This document shows positions 1 through 12,047 of a DNA stretch of 64,000 bases, piece after piece (the first letter of the stretch is position 1; every line of letters starts with the position of its first letter). The notes beneath the pieces are model-generated. The model worked only from the letters and a program-made list of their open reading frames with translations, did no database searches and had not been told where the DNA came from. The position numbers were made by a program, and so were the translations under genes. This DNA is from Mytilisepta virgata (Eukaryota; Mollusca; Bivalvia; Mytilida; Mytilidae): contig CM051519.1 in NCBI GenBank assembly GCA_028015205.1, positions 92,773,539 to 92,837,538 on the forward strand, in the 5' to 3' direction.

Positions 1-2318
1 AATGTTAAACTTTAATATCTAAAATTTTTAAATGATATTTTTAAACAAGGCAGATAATGTGCTTTGAAATATGAAATATTCTTTACAAGAGAAATGGTAA
101 CAGGAATTCTAGACAAAAGAAATTAAGTTATTTAGAAAGTAATGGTTTGTTGTCTGGATATATTGTTTAATATTAATATCAGAAGACAATTAGTACTTGT
201 TAACACCCATAAGTAATTTATTTTTTACCAGCATAAAGAAATACTTCCAAAATTCCAAAGATTTTTTCAGTCTTTATGTCATGATCCAAAGGATCAAAAC
301 AATGGAATGACATGGGATTATGTAATACTCACATACATAACATGATATATGTATCCGACATGAAATAACACATTTTAACAGTATAAAGAGGACTTCATTG
401 GATTAAAAAGGGCTAAAAACAATATTCCTCATAACTGTCTGAAGAAAAACCCTTGTTAGTAATAGTATCTGTCTGTCCGTCCCGAAGACTGAACGCAAGT
501 CCTCTGAGACTGTTTGACAGAAAACTTTCAAACTTCAAAATATCCTTTGTAATCCTATATATTTGATCATATTATATTGCCAATTTTTACTGGAGTTATT
601 GAATTTTGACCATTTTTGGGGGGTATAAAATGCAGCATTGTATGTCCCTGTTGCACAAGTGTATACATATTGCATAGCAATCTCTTGTGTTCTTTAAAAA
701 GTACAAACAAACAGAAAATGAATATAACTTAATGCTAACCTCATGTTTAGAATAAACACTGCCTCCTCTCACTGCACGCATTCGTGAAATAAGGTGTTTT
801 TCAGTCGTTGAATATTTTGCAATATTCAAATTCTTGAATTAGTTATCCTATAAATATCACATGAATTCAAATAGAAATATTTTTTAAAAGAAAGTGCATG
901 TCAGAAAAAAAGACAGGCTCATATGTATTATATGAAAAATATTTTGCTTTCTTCACTCCCTACCCCTAAACCCCTCTCCCAAACAAAAAATGGTTGCTCC
1001 CTGAGATGAAACATAGGAATGCATTTTCTGCAGTATATATTCTAAAAACATAGTTTGTAAGTTCAAGGCATTGATTAAGTGTAAGTATTAAGGATTTTTT
1101 GTATATTTTATTTTTTATAGAGATTTGGAATAGGATTGAAGTGACAGTTATCTGGAATATTTTTGTTTTTTGAAGTTTTAAATTATCACCCTGTTCAATG
1201 AATGTAGTTGAAATCTGAAATTACTAGGGTAAATATACATATATTAAAGTTTAAAAACCTGTATCAATGACTACTTTTGTGTAAAAGTTAGTATGCAAAT
1301 TGATTAAAACTACATGAACCAAAAATATTTGGGACATTATAATAGTTTACAGAATAAAAAAAAGCAAATTGCTTTAAGATACCATTAACCACTAGGAAGG
1401 AGAAAATGTTTTTCTTGTTCAATAATAAAAACAAAAATTTTTGTGATAAAATCTTTAGGATGAGTCATTATTATCTGTTATAACACCATTAGACACATAA
1501 ATTGCTACACTCTTCCATCTGTTTTACCTATTCAGGTGATTGATAAATAATCAGAGAAACATCAATAAATTGAGTTTTTCTCTTATTTTTTTAAAGTAGA
1601 TAAATCTCCTGTTGTCATGGGATTTGACTGTTCACAACAAATTCAATTAGAATATATTTGTAAATTTAATTTATTTTATTTATTTGCAAATTACACAAAT
1701 ACGGGTCAAAGCAAAATACACAATTTAACTAACACAATGCAATACATGTACAGATTAAGCAAGACAACATGGTTATATAGACAAACATGACAGAATAAAA
1801 CAATTTTTGTGAACATTAAATTTCAAGCACTGTTGAATTCTACTTTAACAGAGATGGACCCTAATTTAATTGTAGTGTAGGTTAGTCATGTTCTTGGTTT
1901 TGGATTTTGGTAAAAAAGTAGAGAAATTTGTTCTGGCATGTTTTGGCGGGCTTGGAAGATTGTAAAATAGAATGTTAATTACATGACTCTGAGAACCATT
2001 CCATTGTGTCTGGATATGATGTCTAAGGTCATATTTATTAAAGAATTTTTACATGTACTTGCAGTAATAATAACCACATCATTTGAGTTGAATCATATTT
2101 GAAGAAGTTGACATTTCATATTAAGTTATGACCCAGTGCTTGTTGTGTCATGGAAAATTAGATCTGGATAAAATGTTTATATTTTTGAACTTGGATATTT
2201 TTGCAGATATCATAATTATTTTTCGTCTATACCAAGTAAAATATGAACATATCTGAACATTTGATTGGTTGTTTTTTTTTGTTGAAAGCCAACATTTGGA
2301 CCATTATACATACTGCCC
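1..2318. other. AT-rich non-coding sequence upstream of the first RASSF exon seen
   Basis: Probably a RASSF intron. I searched for the first half of the C1 finger and did not find it. Nothing else recognised. Confidence 0.6.
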
Positions 2319-2589
2319 TTGGGGGCCTCGGTGGCCGAGTGGTCTAGGTAGCTCGTCATGACTACTAATGATCACTAGCCTGTCAACACTGCGGTTGTGT
2401 GTTCGAATCTCACCTGTGGCAGGGTGTGTTCGACTCCAACCTTAATTGAGAAGGATTGCCAATTTTCCTACCGAAGGTCGGTGGTTCTCTCAGGGTACTC
2501 CGGCTTCCTCCACCAATAAAAACTGGCCGCCGTGAAATAGCCAAATGTGTTGAAAACGGCGTTAAACCCCAACTAAACAAACAAACATA
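2319..2589 (+). mobile_element. tRNA-derived SINE
   Basis: The head reads GGGGGCCTCGGTGGCCGAGT with a box A like TGGCCGAGTGGTC and a box B GTGTTCGAATCTC, as in Pol III promoters of tRNA origin. A body with TACTCCGGCTTCCTCCACC and a tail GGCGTTAAACCCCAACTAAA followed by an (AAAC)n run end it. The layout matches molluscan SINEs. The tRNA-like head is too altered to be a working tRNA. Confidence 0.85.
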
Positions 2590-3460
2590 CTACCCTTTAT
2601 TATTAATTTAAAATGAACTGAAGACATGGCATATTATTTTGACATAATACATTTAGATCAGACAGTTTTCTCTATTCACCATGTAGGTCTGTATCTGTAC
2701 TTGCTTTGATAGAACTGATTTATCCTTAAAAGAAAAAAAGGAATTAAATCATCAATGGCCAGGCTATTTTTGATGTTTTAGATGAAGTGACCTATGATCA
2801 TTCTATGGAAGATAAGATACAAACTTCATGTTCTATATATCTGATTTCATGTTCTGATAATAGGTACAGGGCATCTTATCTTCTACAAACACTTGTATCT
2901 TCTTTAGTAGAAAATCTTCTATATTTTGTGAAGTGATGTTATATATATATATATAAAAAAAAAAAATTATCATTTCTCATAATGTGCAAGTCTAGGGGAG
3001 AATGCACTTGACTTTTTCAATTAAAAGTGAAGTAATATTTGAGCACCAGACTTTTTAGCTCTTTTGACAAATCAATTAATTCAGGATATATAGTTTCTGA
3101 ACTTTCAAACAGAAACTGAATATGGTCAAATCAGATATATAGGGACTCTTGACTTGTTTAAGATGGCAGTAGCTATACAGTTTCGCTCTGTATAACCCTT
3201 GTAATGGGGACTCTTACTTTTACTTGGAAAAGCAACTATAAGGTCCAGATTTTCTAATCCAGGTTGCATGATCTAATAAGATAATAGTAAATTCTAGTAA
3301 ACTATGAAAACAAATACTGTAGCATATCTAAAAAAATTTTTTAATGGAGCAAATTTTTTTTCTATTTTGATTATCTTTTAACCTTTACATAACTTGGAAG
3401 TTATTCAATCAGAAATGTTGTTAAATTTTATTATTCATTTCTTGTATGTTCATTTTTCAG
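2590..3460. other. Non-coding, probable RASSF intron
   Basis: A short (TA)n and A tract at 2941-2965 and AT-rich sequence. No exon recognised. Confidence 0.6.
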
Positions 3461-3627
3461 ACTGTCATTTTACATGTCACCAAAACTGTGGTGCATTGGT
3501 ACGGCTTGGTTGTAAATCTAAATCATCACCAGATCTAGCAGCAAACCAGTATACAGAGCCACTGTTACCAGATCCCACAGACACCCTGCAGACAGTTTCT
3601 TCGGACGGCAGCTCAGAACCAACCAAT
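3461..3627 (+). CDS. RASSF1/5-like: RASSF exon: end of C1 finger
   Basis: The acceptor is a T-rich tract ending in CAG at 3460 and the donor is GTAAGG at 3628. It enters with two bases of a codon and leaves in phase 0. It encodes the Cys/His-rich C-terminal part of a C1 domain followed by a Ser/Pro-rich linker. The preceding exon must supply the other zinc ligands. Confidence 0.88.
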
Positions 3628-6600
3628 GTAAGGCAAAAACTCATTGTAACTTAAGTATTTTCAGGAAAAGTTGGACATGATGTAAATATTTCTGATGGTA
3701 TCCACAAGGAAACAGTGTTGGTATTGTTTTGAAGTATGATTTGTGAATTCAGAAAAAGGAAATCAGAATATTTCAAAAACCTAAAAAACACAGAAAAACT
3801 GTCCGGTCATGAGGTCATTTGGAATTTTGATGCCAAGCAGGAAATTCTAAAATAATTTAGCAGTTGTGGTTCATCCTCTACACATGTAGAAAATGATTAT
3901 TTTCCTGCAAAAATTTTATACTATATTTTAATTGCCAAATTTGAATTTTAAGTTAAAAAGTAAATGATCCCAATTCTTTTATTTTTGACTTTTACCATGT
4001 AAATCAGATCAATGCTTCAGATCCTTTTAAAATATACCTGTTAAAAGGTGCATTTTCGACACATAATCTAATGTCTGCAGCACTTACGTAACAGGAGAGG
4101 AAATAAATGCGTAATGGTTTTAAAATGGTTGCAAAATTGTGTGATTAAAAAGATGTTTTCCCATTTTCAAAAATTGCACTTTCAAAAGGCATAATAACGA
4201 AAAAGGAAACTTTAAGAATATTTATGCATTCATTTGAATTTTTAAGATATTATGTAGTTGTGGCAGATTTTAGGCTAAAACAGTCAAAATAATATTGATA
4301 CAAATGTTTTATGCAGTATGTTAATTTATGAATGTTGTTTGGTGTACATATTGGTAAGTCATGCATAGTGTACATATTGTTAAATGATGCAGACAATGTG
4401 TACTATGAAATTGTACTTTAATGCAAATGAAATGGAAATGAAAAGTAAATGCATTTATTGATATTGGGAAGAATGAATCAGAGAACTAATAACACAATTA
4501 AAATTACATATTGTAATAGCAGTTAATGTAACTTTATGTACTTAAATTGACAATATAGTAGTATCATTTGCATATGTATTGAAAAAGATTGAATTTATAT
4601 TTGATCTGTGACTTTGGATTTTAATATGTAAAATAATAACACAATTTTATTATAGACCAGTCTCTTTGAAGTATACACCAAGCTTAAAAATGTCTATTTT
4701 ACTGTTATATGTTCATAGCATTTACATGACAGTTCCATGCTAATTGCTACAGAAATCTTAAAGTTTAATTTTTCAAAATTTATGATATATTTGTTATAAA
4801 TTTTGAACTGTTTGTATGTTGACTTTGTCAGAATGTTTTGTTCTGTATCTATTATGTTGTATATATGATAGTTTTATTTGATGTATCTTTTTGACACCGT
4901 CCGCTGAAAGTTTCTGGGATATGTGAGACACACATACATATATATAAATTGACAGAAATGTTTTGTTATGTTTGGTAGGAGAAAGACGAGACAGACAGTG
5001 GGTACAGGTCGGGGACAATACCTGAAGAAAAATTACCCAGAAAGCCGAGTCAGGCGACTCTCAACAGAGAGGAACTTAAATTGAAAATAGAGGAATACAA
5101 CCTGTTGGTACCAGGTGCTGAACTGTCTTTGGTAAGACAAAATGGCTAGAATTTGTATTATATTAGAGAATAATGGTGGTAAACTATCAAAATTTAAATC
5201 ATATCATAGAAATAGAATAGATTTTATGAAATTGTATGCATTTGTTAAAACAGTTAAGCTTTGATTGTAAGTGCTTGATTTTCAAAGAGGTTTAAAGAAT
5301 TTCGAATCTTAAAATTTGTGGCAATGCATGTAAGATGTGAAAAATCAAATATTTCTGAACAAGATTCCCTTGTTTGCTAATTGATATAAGAAACACAGGT
5401 CCGACTTGTCTAAGTTGTTGAAGGACTGGGGATGTAAAAAATTGTTATAACTACTCAGACTGTTAGAGACTATTACATTCCATGTAAGAATCTCCATATT
5501 TTAACATTTAAAAAAATCAATTACACCTGTTTTCATCAGTTAGCTGCAGTTATTTATAAAACAAACAAAACTGATAGTAAACATCAAACACCTTTGTTAT
5601 ACCATGTTATGTAATATTAATGTAATTTTGTGGTTAGAAATAGTAATTACCATCATTAGGATAAATATTTATTAAATTATCAATTTTACACATGTTAAAT
5701 ATAAAGGGAGGGGTTTTTCAAGTATCAGTATTGAACTATCTGAATCTGTATAAATATTGCTATCTTGAGCCTGTCTGAAATGAATGGCTGTACGGTTGCA
5801 GTCCATAAATATACAGGAAAATTTTTTTTTTTGGGGGGGGGGGGGATAATTAAGGTACAGGTACCAGCAAATCCTTACTCTTTTACCTTTTTTGCACGGA
5901 TTATCTCTCTTGATTAAAGTGGGGAAGGGCAGATTGGTGAAAATAGCATTGTTTGGAGCTGACCTGATGCAGTGCATAAGATCGTATCATCGTACATGTA
6001 CAAAATGCTTTAGATGGTGAGGTGTATTGTGATTGAAGTTTTTGTGCAGAAATGGTAAAATTGTCATTTTTAAGAGGATAGAGATTTTTAGACAGAAATC
6101 TCAGCAACCAAAACAAAAAATGTATTGAAAGGGGGGAATTTTTATTAAAATTTTTTTGTGTCTTTTTACCCAATTTAGAACCATTCTATTGCTTAGTTTA
6201 ATATTTTCACATGAACTGTTTTCCTGTTTCTCATTTTGGTAATTGATTCCCTGTGTGTTTCTAAACTTATCCTCATAATGCATTTCCTAGTTTTCTCCTT
6301 GGAAGTTAACTAATATAATTTTTTTTAATTTTCTTTCATTTCCTGGGTAAATTTTGTTTACTCTATGATGGTGTGAAAGTATAAAATACATTTTCCTTGT
6401 AAATTTTGATAGCATAGATCACAATTTTTACAAACTTCCATAATTTTTTAGGTTTCACTTCTGAACATGTGTCTTTTGTCATATTATTTTAGAAGGAAGA
6501 AAAAGGTGAAGCATTCCAAGGATTTTTGAAGGTGACATTGAACTTGTCTCGTCCAATATGTATGTCTCTTGGTGCCCGACCCCCATCAATTTACGAAGCA

Positions 6601-9600
6601 CTTACCAAAGAACACATAGTGGAGCAGAACACAATGACTATGTCATTCTACATGCCCAGGGATACAGTGAAATCCATTCATGTTAATAGGTAAATCATGA
6701 ACAAAAAAATATTTTCTTTGAAGTCTTTTTTTCTGGCCCAAAACTCGGCATTTGTATAGTTGACTTTGCAAAAATTGAGACAAATTTCAAGAAATTAATT
6801 AAAATTTGGAATTTTTTATTTATTATCAAGAATTTCTGACAAGTTTCTTTAAATAACACATTATATTTTATTTGTAATATAAATCAGAATGTATTTTATC
6901 TTGAATCCTAACACAGATATTATCTACAATGTCTAAATTGTCATTTTAGTTATTTAAGAAGATTGATTTCCACAGTTTGAGTTGTGTAATAGATTTTGAT
7001 ATTGACATTTCTTGTTGTAAATTTGATAATGAATTATATATCAAGTTTTTATTGCTCTGATCTAAATTTAACAAATCAAAATAGATATTCAAGTTCAAAT
7101 TTAAAAATAGACTTTTAGATAAAGACAAAAAATATAACTGAATCATCTAGTACTCTGATTTTATTTGTACATATTATCAAACAGAAATATAATTTGAAGT
7201 TTTTAGTGTTCTTAACTGTGTAAACATTAGTGCAGAATAATTTGCTCACCAAGAAAACAACCTAAGGTTGATTTATTTTCTCATATAATAAATGCCTTTT
7301 AGAAGGAAGTGGTACATTTGTTTTTAGCTGAAGTGGGGAAAATGATACAGTTATGGCATGTTAAAACTGTGTATTACAATTTAATCAAATATGTCAATAT
7401 TATGACATATATCATGTAATTCTTTCTAACTTATTTAGATATTGAGTTGGCATTCATAAAATGCATTTTTAAGCTTTAGAAAGTTGGGTTGGAAAATAAC
7501 ATCTGACAATAAAAAAATGTACTTTTCTTCTCCCATATCTTGAACCTCCTGATATTTTGAAGCAAAAAAAAAATTATTCCAGAGTTACAATATTTTTAAA
7601 ATACACATTTTTGGGACCTCTCTGTATTAATAACTGGCATTGTCTAGCTTGTCCTTTTTGATCTGTGTGGAAACTCAAACTTCCTTTACCAATAAAACTT
7701 TAGAAGATTTTCATAAAACATTAACACCCAAAACAACTTTAACATATTGAACAACTGAATTTATTGTATTAAAATTTGAAATAACCAAATATTGTGAGAT
7801 TGAAATATCAAGAGCTTGACAAAAATGTGTTTGAAATAAGAATAAGGCATAATGTACAATTTGTATAAAATTTATTGACTTCCTTTTAAATATATCTTAC
7901 ATATACATTTTAATTTCTATTTGCAGTAACATGACAGCGAAAGATGTGATAGCTTTGTTATTGAAAAAATTTCACATCTTGGATAATCCTAAAAAGTTTG
8001 CTCTTTATGAGCAGGAACTTAGTAGCAGAGGTAAAATTGGTAAGTATTACAAAAGTTTGCTCTGTATGAGCAGGAACTCAGTAGCAGAGGTAAAATTGGT
8101 AAGTATTACAAAAGTTTGCTCTTTATGAGCAGGAACTCAGTAGTAGAGGCAAAATTGGTAAGTTTCTACATGAGAAAAATATAAAATTAAGGAATTTTCC
8201 CGGGCGGGGTTACTTCCTATATTTTTAGTGGTACGAGTTTGCCGCAAAACCGGGTCGCTTTTTCATGCCCTGCTGGTTAGAACAGGGTCCCTTTTTCATG
8301 TCCTGCTGGTTAGAACAGGGTCACTTTTTCATGCCCTGCTGGTTAGAACAGGGTCTTTTTTTAAACAAAGTATTTGTCTAGAACAGGATTGCTTATTTAA
8401 CTGTTTAAGATACAGTCTAGAACCCTGGTCTAGAACAGCATCTATTTTATACGGTCTAGAACAGGGTATAAATTTTCTGAGCGTGTCTAGAACAGGGTAT
8501 GTTTTTCAATATTTCTGTTTAGAACAGGGTATGTTTTTCAATGTTTTCTGGTTAGAACAGGGTATGATTTGGCAAGTGCTGTCGGCACAGTTATACCCGA
8601 AAGGATAGTCAGTAACCCCCCCGGGGGAATTTTGTCATTTCATCTTAGACTAAATAATGTCTATGCTAATTTATGAAAAAATAATGCAAATGCCATTCAA
8701 ACCATGTTGAAGATGATGCCTTAACTACTGCAAGAATACGTTGATCCTCTACAGATATGCACAATTTTCCATCACAATGCATTTTATTGTAGCATGAAAT
8801 AATAAACATGATTTTATCTGCATTGTTAGCAGTTTTTATATTTCAGACATAAAAATTCATCTTGTTTTACCTATAATAAAATATTTGCTTATGGTGATCA
8901 CCTGTCAAGAAATTACATAAAATTTACATTTTCTTGTAAAAATGCATGTTGTTTGCAAGTGATGTGCATTAATTACAAAACCACAAGACTAGGTTATCTT
9001 TACATGTAGGGAATGAAGTTAAACAGACAACAACAGACTGTACCATCATTTGATGCTTCGTTTAATTTATTTATTGGGCAACCATATCACATACATGTAT
9101 ATGCACAGTTTAAGTGAATATTCTGGTGTTTTTCCTTGAGTCAGAATTACATGTACAGTGTATGCTCCATTTTAGACAGTGTTGTATATTGTTTCATTGA
9201 CAATTGATTCTGTGTTTATTTCCATATTAAAATTGCCCCTGTTACCAAAGATGGTGAATGTCTACTTATATAAACAGTATGTTTTGTTTAAATTTATATT
9301 CACTTGAAAATTATAAATTGTATTTACAGTGAAGTTACGGAGAATTTATGAAAAAGAATGTCCACTGCAGACCTCATTAGAATGGGACCCAGATAAATTG
9401 TCCTACATTAGAATGGTCCTTCAGGAAAATGAAACTGGGGAGGTTATGGTAGGTATAGTCATAAAATAGTCCCCCAAAAGAAAAGTTAAGAAATGTAAAC
9501 TTCAATTATAAAGAAGCAGTGGAAAGTATGCAGAAAATTCCTTGATAGTTTACATTTATTATTTTTACTTTGATCCCATGAAATACATATAATTATTAGT

Positions 9601-11646
9601 GGAATGGAGTGTAATTCAGTTGTACATTTTGTCTTGAGACTGAACACTGTGTATATGTTAACCTTATTGTAACCAGATTTTTTCTGTTTCCTGACAATTG
9701 TTGACAGAGCAGTCAAGAAGTGAACTTCAGGAAACCAGAAATTATAAATATTTATTGTAATGAGATATGATAAAAAAAATCTTGGAACTTGATCAAAATT
9801 TTATCATCAATTCTAGTACAAGTTAATAATCAGAAGATATTGAAATTTTTCTGATAATTTGTATTTATATCTCCAGTGTAAATCTATCTGTAGACAACTT
9901 AATTTCTGTTTTTCTGTTTTGAGGAAGGGCTCAAGATTAGCTTTAAAAAATGCAGCCAATCAATATGAATAAAAAATATACAATTTTGTATATTATAATC
10001 AAAAAGGTCATTTTGAAGGAATTTATTGTTTTACACAAACTGGAAAGATTTGTGAATGAATGGCCAAATCAGATGAAACGTAAAAATCAGATAATCTGTT
10101 ATTTAGATTTTGAATTATTTTCAGTCAAGGAATTTTTCTATTTTATTTTTTATATGACAACCGAATTATCAAAAAGACCAAACTTTGATGGAATGGTGCC
10201 AACTTTTGTCCATTTTCTTCACCTGCTGTTACTCAATATAAAAAATCTGGGGAAAAAATATTTTAAAATCCAACTCTGAATCTATTGGGCAAGTTGGTTT
10301 TAGACCTTCATGGAATGATTGACGGGTACTTGTATTTGGAAGTTAAAGCTTTTGAAAATATGTCCACTTAAATTAGAAAATTGAACAAAAACATCAGCCA
10401 AATATGACTGAATAAACTGTTTCTTGAGGACATTGTTGATGTCATTGTGATAGGCTTAGTCTGATTTGCATAAAGGTTCCAGGTGTTACAGCATTTTCTG
10501 TGTTGTTTGATGTTATGTTGTTGGACAAATGCAATTTGGTTTCCAAAATTATTTTTATGCCCTACCCAAGTGTTCATACAGGACATACCCCAGTATATGA
10601 ACACTGTTTAAAATTTCTGAATTCTATTAAAGCCAAAGGTTTGTTTTTGATACAAAAAAAGAAAGAATTGGGTGCAATGTATAATGAAAATCAAAAAGAA
10701 CTTTTCTTGTGCTTTTAACATGTATATTCGTCATTTGGACCTAAATAATTTGATCTTATGGTTGAACAGTAGAAAGCAAAAGTTTTATCTGCTGAGCCTA
10801 ATGGCAAAAGATGTAACAAAAAATTACAGACAGCAGATGTTAACCAGCCTTTTTGTAATGTCCTTGGTACAGTGCACTAATTGAATCACCTAATTATGAT
10901 TAAGACTGAGTAATGATATGTTTTACACTGCCCTAATGTAATTACAAGAGGTACAAAGGGTAAAACAATAAATCTTGTATAAATGAAATTTGGCATTAGT
11001 TTCTTTGTTGGAGCTGTTATTTACTTACATATATATTAAGTGATGACAAAGTAAATATTGGCAACACAATTATTGTTTGGGGTAATTAGCTGAATTCCAT
11101 GTCATCAGTTGGCACAGTGTCGTACAAAGTAGTCTAGGTGTGGATAACAGTGCATAATATACATTTGCTGGAGACGTGAATTATATCATATTTATACACA
11201 GGCAGAACAATACAATGCAAATAAAAAGCGAAATAAAATTTGCAGAAACTAGCCACATGTAATTTAAATAATGATGCATATATTTAAAGATGATTTATGT
11301 ACACGTAGATAACATAAGATGTTGAACAACTTTCAGTAGGAAGTAAATTATTTTGACCATTTGTTTTGGTCAGAATTATTTTTCTGCAATGCTTTCAAAT
11401 AATTTCCAGTTTTATTACCTTTCATAATGTATAAGATTTGTATATTTTTTTTTTTTTCAGTGGGAAGCATTTAGTCTACCAGAATTACAGAATTTCCTCA
11501 GGGTACTTGACAGAGAAGAAAATGAATACAGTACTCAGCTTGAGTACAAATATAAAGTGATGAGAAAAATAATTCAACAAAGACTAAAAGAATTACGGAA
11601 AGAAAAACTCGCAGAGAAACGGAAATCTTTGGGTTTACCGTCCTGA
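3461..11646 (+). CDS. RASSF1/5-like: RASSF1/3/5-type Ras association domain protein (3' part, six exons)
   Basis: Scaffold of the Hippo/MST pathway: the family binds activated Ras-type GTPases through its RA domain and MST kinases through its SARAH helix. Exons read by eye: 3461-3627, 4979-5131, 6493-6689, 7927-8039, 9330-9448, 11461-11646. Splice phases agree at every junction and give about 310 residues before TGA at 11644-11646, against about 340 for human RASSF1A. Order of parts: the last third of a C1 zinc finger (CHFTCHQNCGALVRLGC), a linker, the RA domain (about residues 110-230, with FALYEQELSSRG), then the SARAH helix (WEAFSLPELQNFLRVLD). The first half of the C1 finger and the start codon were not found, so the gene is 5'-incomplete here. 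Orthology to RASSF1 versus RASSF5 is not decided; one ancestral copy is possible. The exon ending at 8039 is followed by a tandem array of its own end. Confidence 0.93.
4979..5131 (+). CDS. RASSF1/5-like: RASSF exon: linker
   Basis: 51 codons in phase 0, bounded by TAG at 4978 and GTAAGA at 5132. It encodes a charged linker containing LKIEEYN, which matches the IEQKIKEYN stretch just before the RA domain of vertebrate RASSF1. Confidence 0.88.
6493..6689 (+). CDS. RASSF1/5-like: RASSF exon: start of RA domain
   Basis: The acceptor is TTTTAG at 6492 and the donor GTAAAT at 6690; it leaves in phase 2. It encodes FQGFLKVTLNLSRPI and SFYMPRDTVKSIHV, the first strands of the Ras-association fold. 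Confidence 0.92.
7927..8039 (+). CDS. RASSF1/5-like: RASSF exon: RA domain core
   Basis: The acceptor is TTGCAG at 7926 and the donor GTAAGT at 8040. It encodes MTAKDVIALLLKKFHILDN and KFALYEQELSSRG, the most conserved part of the RA domain. It leaves in phase 1, which joins correctly to 9330. The last ~48 bases plus the donor are repeated twice in the following intron. Confidence 0.93.
7991..8168 (+). repeat. 59-bp tandem triplication spanning the RASSF exon end and splice donor
   Basis: Copy 1 is the real exon end and intron start (from 7991). Copies 2 and 3 start at 8051 and 8110. Each carries CAGGAACT, then AAATTG|GTAAGT, giving donors at 8040, 8099 and 8158, exactly 59 bases apart. Copies differ at a few positions. 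Use of the second or third donor shifts frame and meets a stop. Confidence 0.95.
8190..8633. mobile_element. Short element with GC-rich terminal inverted repeats and internal ~33-bp repeats
   Basis: It begins AATTTTCCCGGGCGGGGTTACT and ends with AGTAACCCCCCCGGGGGAATTT, which are near-perfect inverses, inside a RASSF intron. The interior repeats GGTTAGAACAGGGTC-type units about ten times. No transposase is present, so it is non-autonomous. Confidence 0.75.
8634..11460. other. Remaining RASSF intron sequence
   Basis: Intron parts 8634-9329 and 9449-11460. Several chance ORFs, none with recognisable protein. The long T tract at 11445-11458 belongs to the last acceptor. Confidence 0.7.
9330..9448 (+). 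CDS. RASSF1/5-like: RASSF exon: end of RA domain
   Basis: The acceptor is TTTACAG at 9329 and the donor GTAGGT at 9449. It encodes LRRIYEKECPLQ and the VLQENETGEV strand that closes the RA domain. It enters with two bases of a codon and leaves in phase 0. Confidence 0.92.
11461..11646 (+). CDS. RASSF1/5-like: RASSF terminal exon: SARAH domain
   Basis: It follows a long T tract ending in CAG at 11460. It encodes WEAFSLPELQNFLRVLD and a basic helix, the SARAH domain that pairs with MST kinases, and ends at TGA 11644-11646. The first AATAAA after it is at 11918-11923. Confidence 0.94.
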   Translation, partial: WEAFSLPELQNFLRVLDREENEYSTQLEYKYKVMRKIIQQRLKELRKEKLAEKRKSLGLPS

Positions 11647-11917
11647 TGAAATAATAATACATCCAGTTGTTTCATATAAATAATAGTGCTTGATGTCACA
11701 TGACTTTTATATATATATTTTTAGCTAATCAGAAGTCATTAATGAAGTCATGTGATCATTGAAGCTACTACTGCACAAGGTGCTAGCTTCCAATCACAGA
11801 TCCTCATTTGACAGTAAACATTTTCGACTTGTCGGTCATCTATTTGACTGCATAAGGATGAAGTCCTGAAATCCAGTTGAAATCGGAGATGAGGAATCTG
11901 TTTCGAAATTGGAACCC

Positions 11918-11923
11918 AATAAA
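11918..11923 (+). terminator. Candidate RASSF polyadenylation signal
   Basis: First AATAAA after the RASSF stop codon, 272 bases downstream. Further AATAAA copies follow in this AT-rich stretch, so the true site is uncertain. Confidence 0.35.
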
Positions 11924-12033
11924 TATTGATATTAATTGTGATAATACTGTATTATTTATCAGTGCTAGACACTTTGTTAAGTTTGAAATGATTTTGACTT
12001 GAGGAGAATGATCCCTTGTCCTTGTTTAGAATG

Positions 12034-12047
12034 GTTACCTTGGTAAC
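12034..12047. promoter_or_regulatory. Perfect RFX X-box palindrome
   Basis: GTTACCTTGGTAAC fits the X-box form GTNRCC-N2-RGYAAC exactly. It lies about 390 bp past the RASSF stop. Occupancy and target are unknown. Confidence 0.35.

Larger units (their letters stand above)
3628..7926. other. RASSF introns between the first four exons seen
   Basis: The introns are 3628-4978, 5132-6492 and 6690-7926. Apart from a G-tract at 5832-5846, I see only AT-rich unique sequence. Confidence 0.7.

Noticed and set aside
2330..2410. Possible functional tRNA gene
   Set aside because: Box A and box B are present but the arms do not fold as a cloverleaf and a SINE body and (AAAC)n tail follow, so it is the SINE head.
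8228..8608. 126-codon ORF of LFHALLVRTG repeats
   Set aside because: It lies wholly inside the short-unit repeat of a TIR element and has no independent gene signals.
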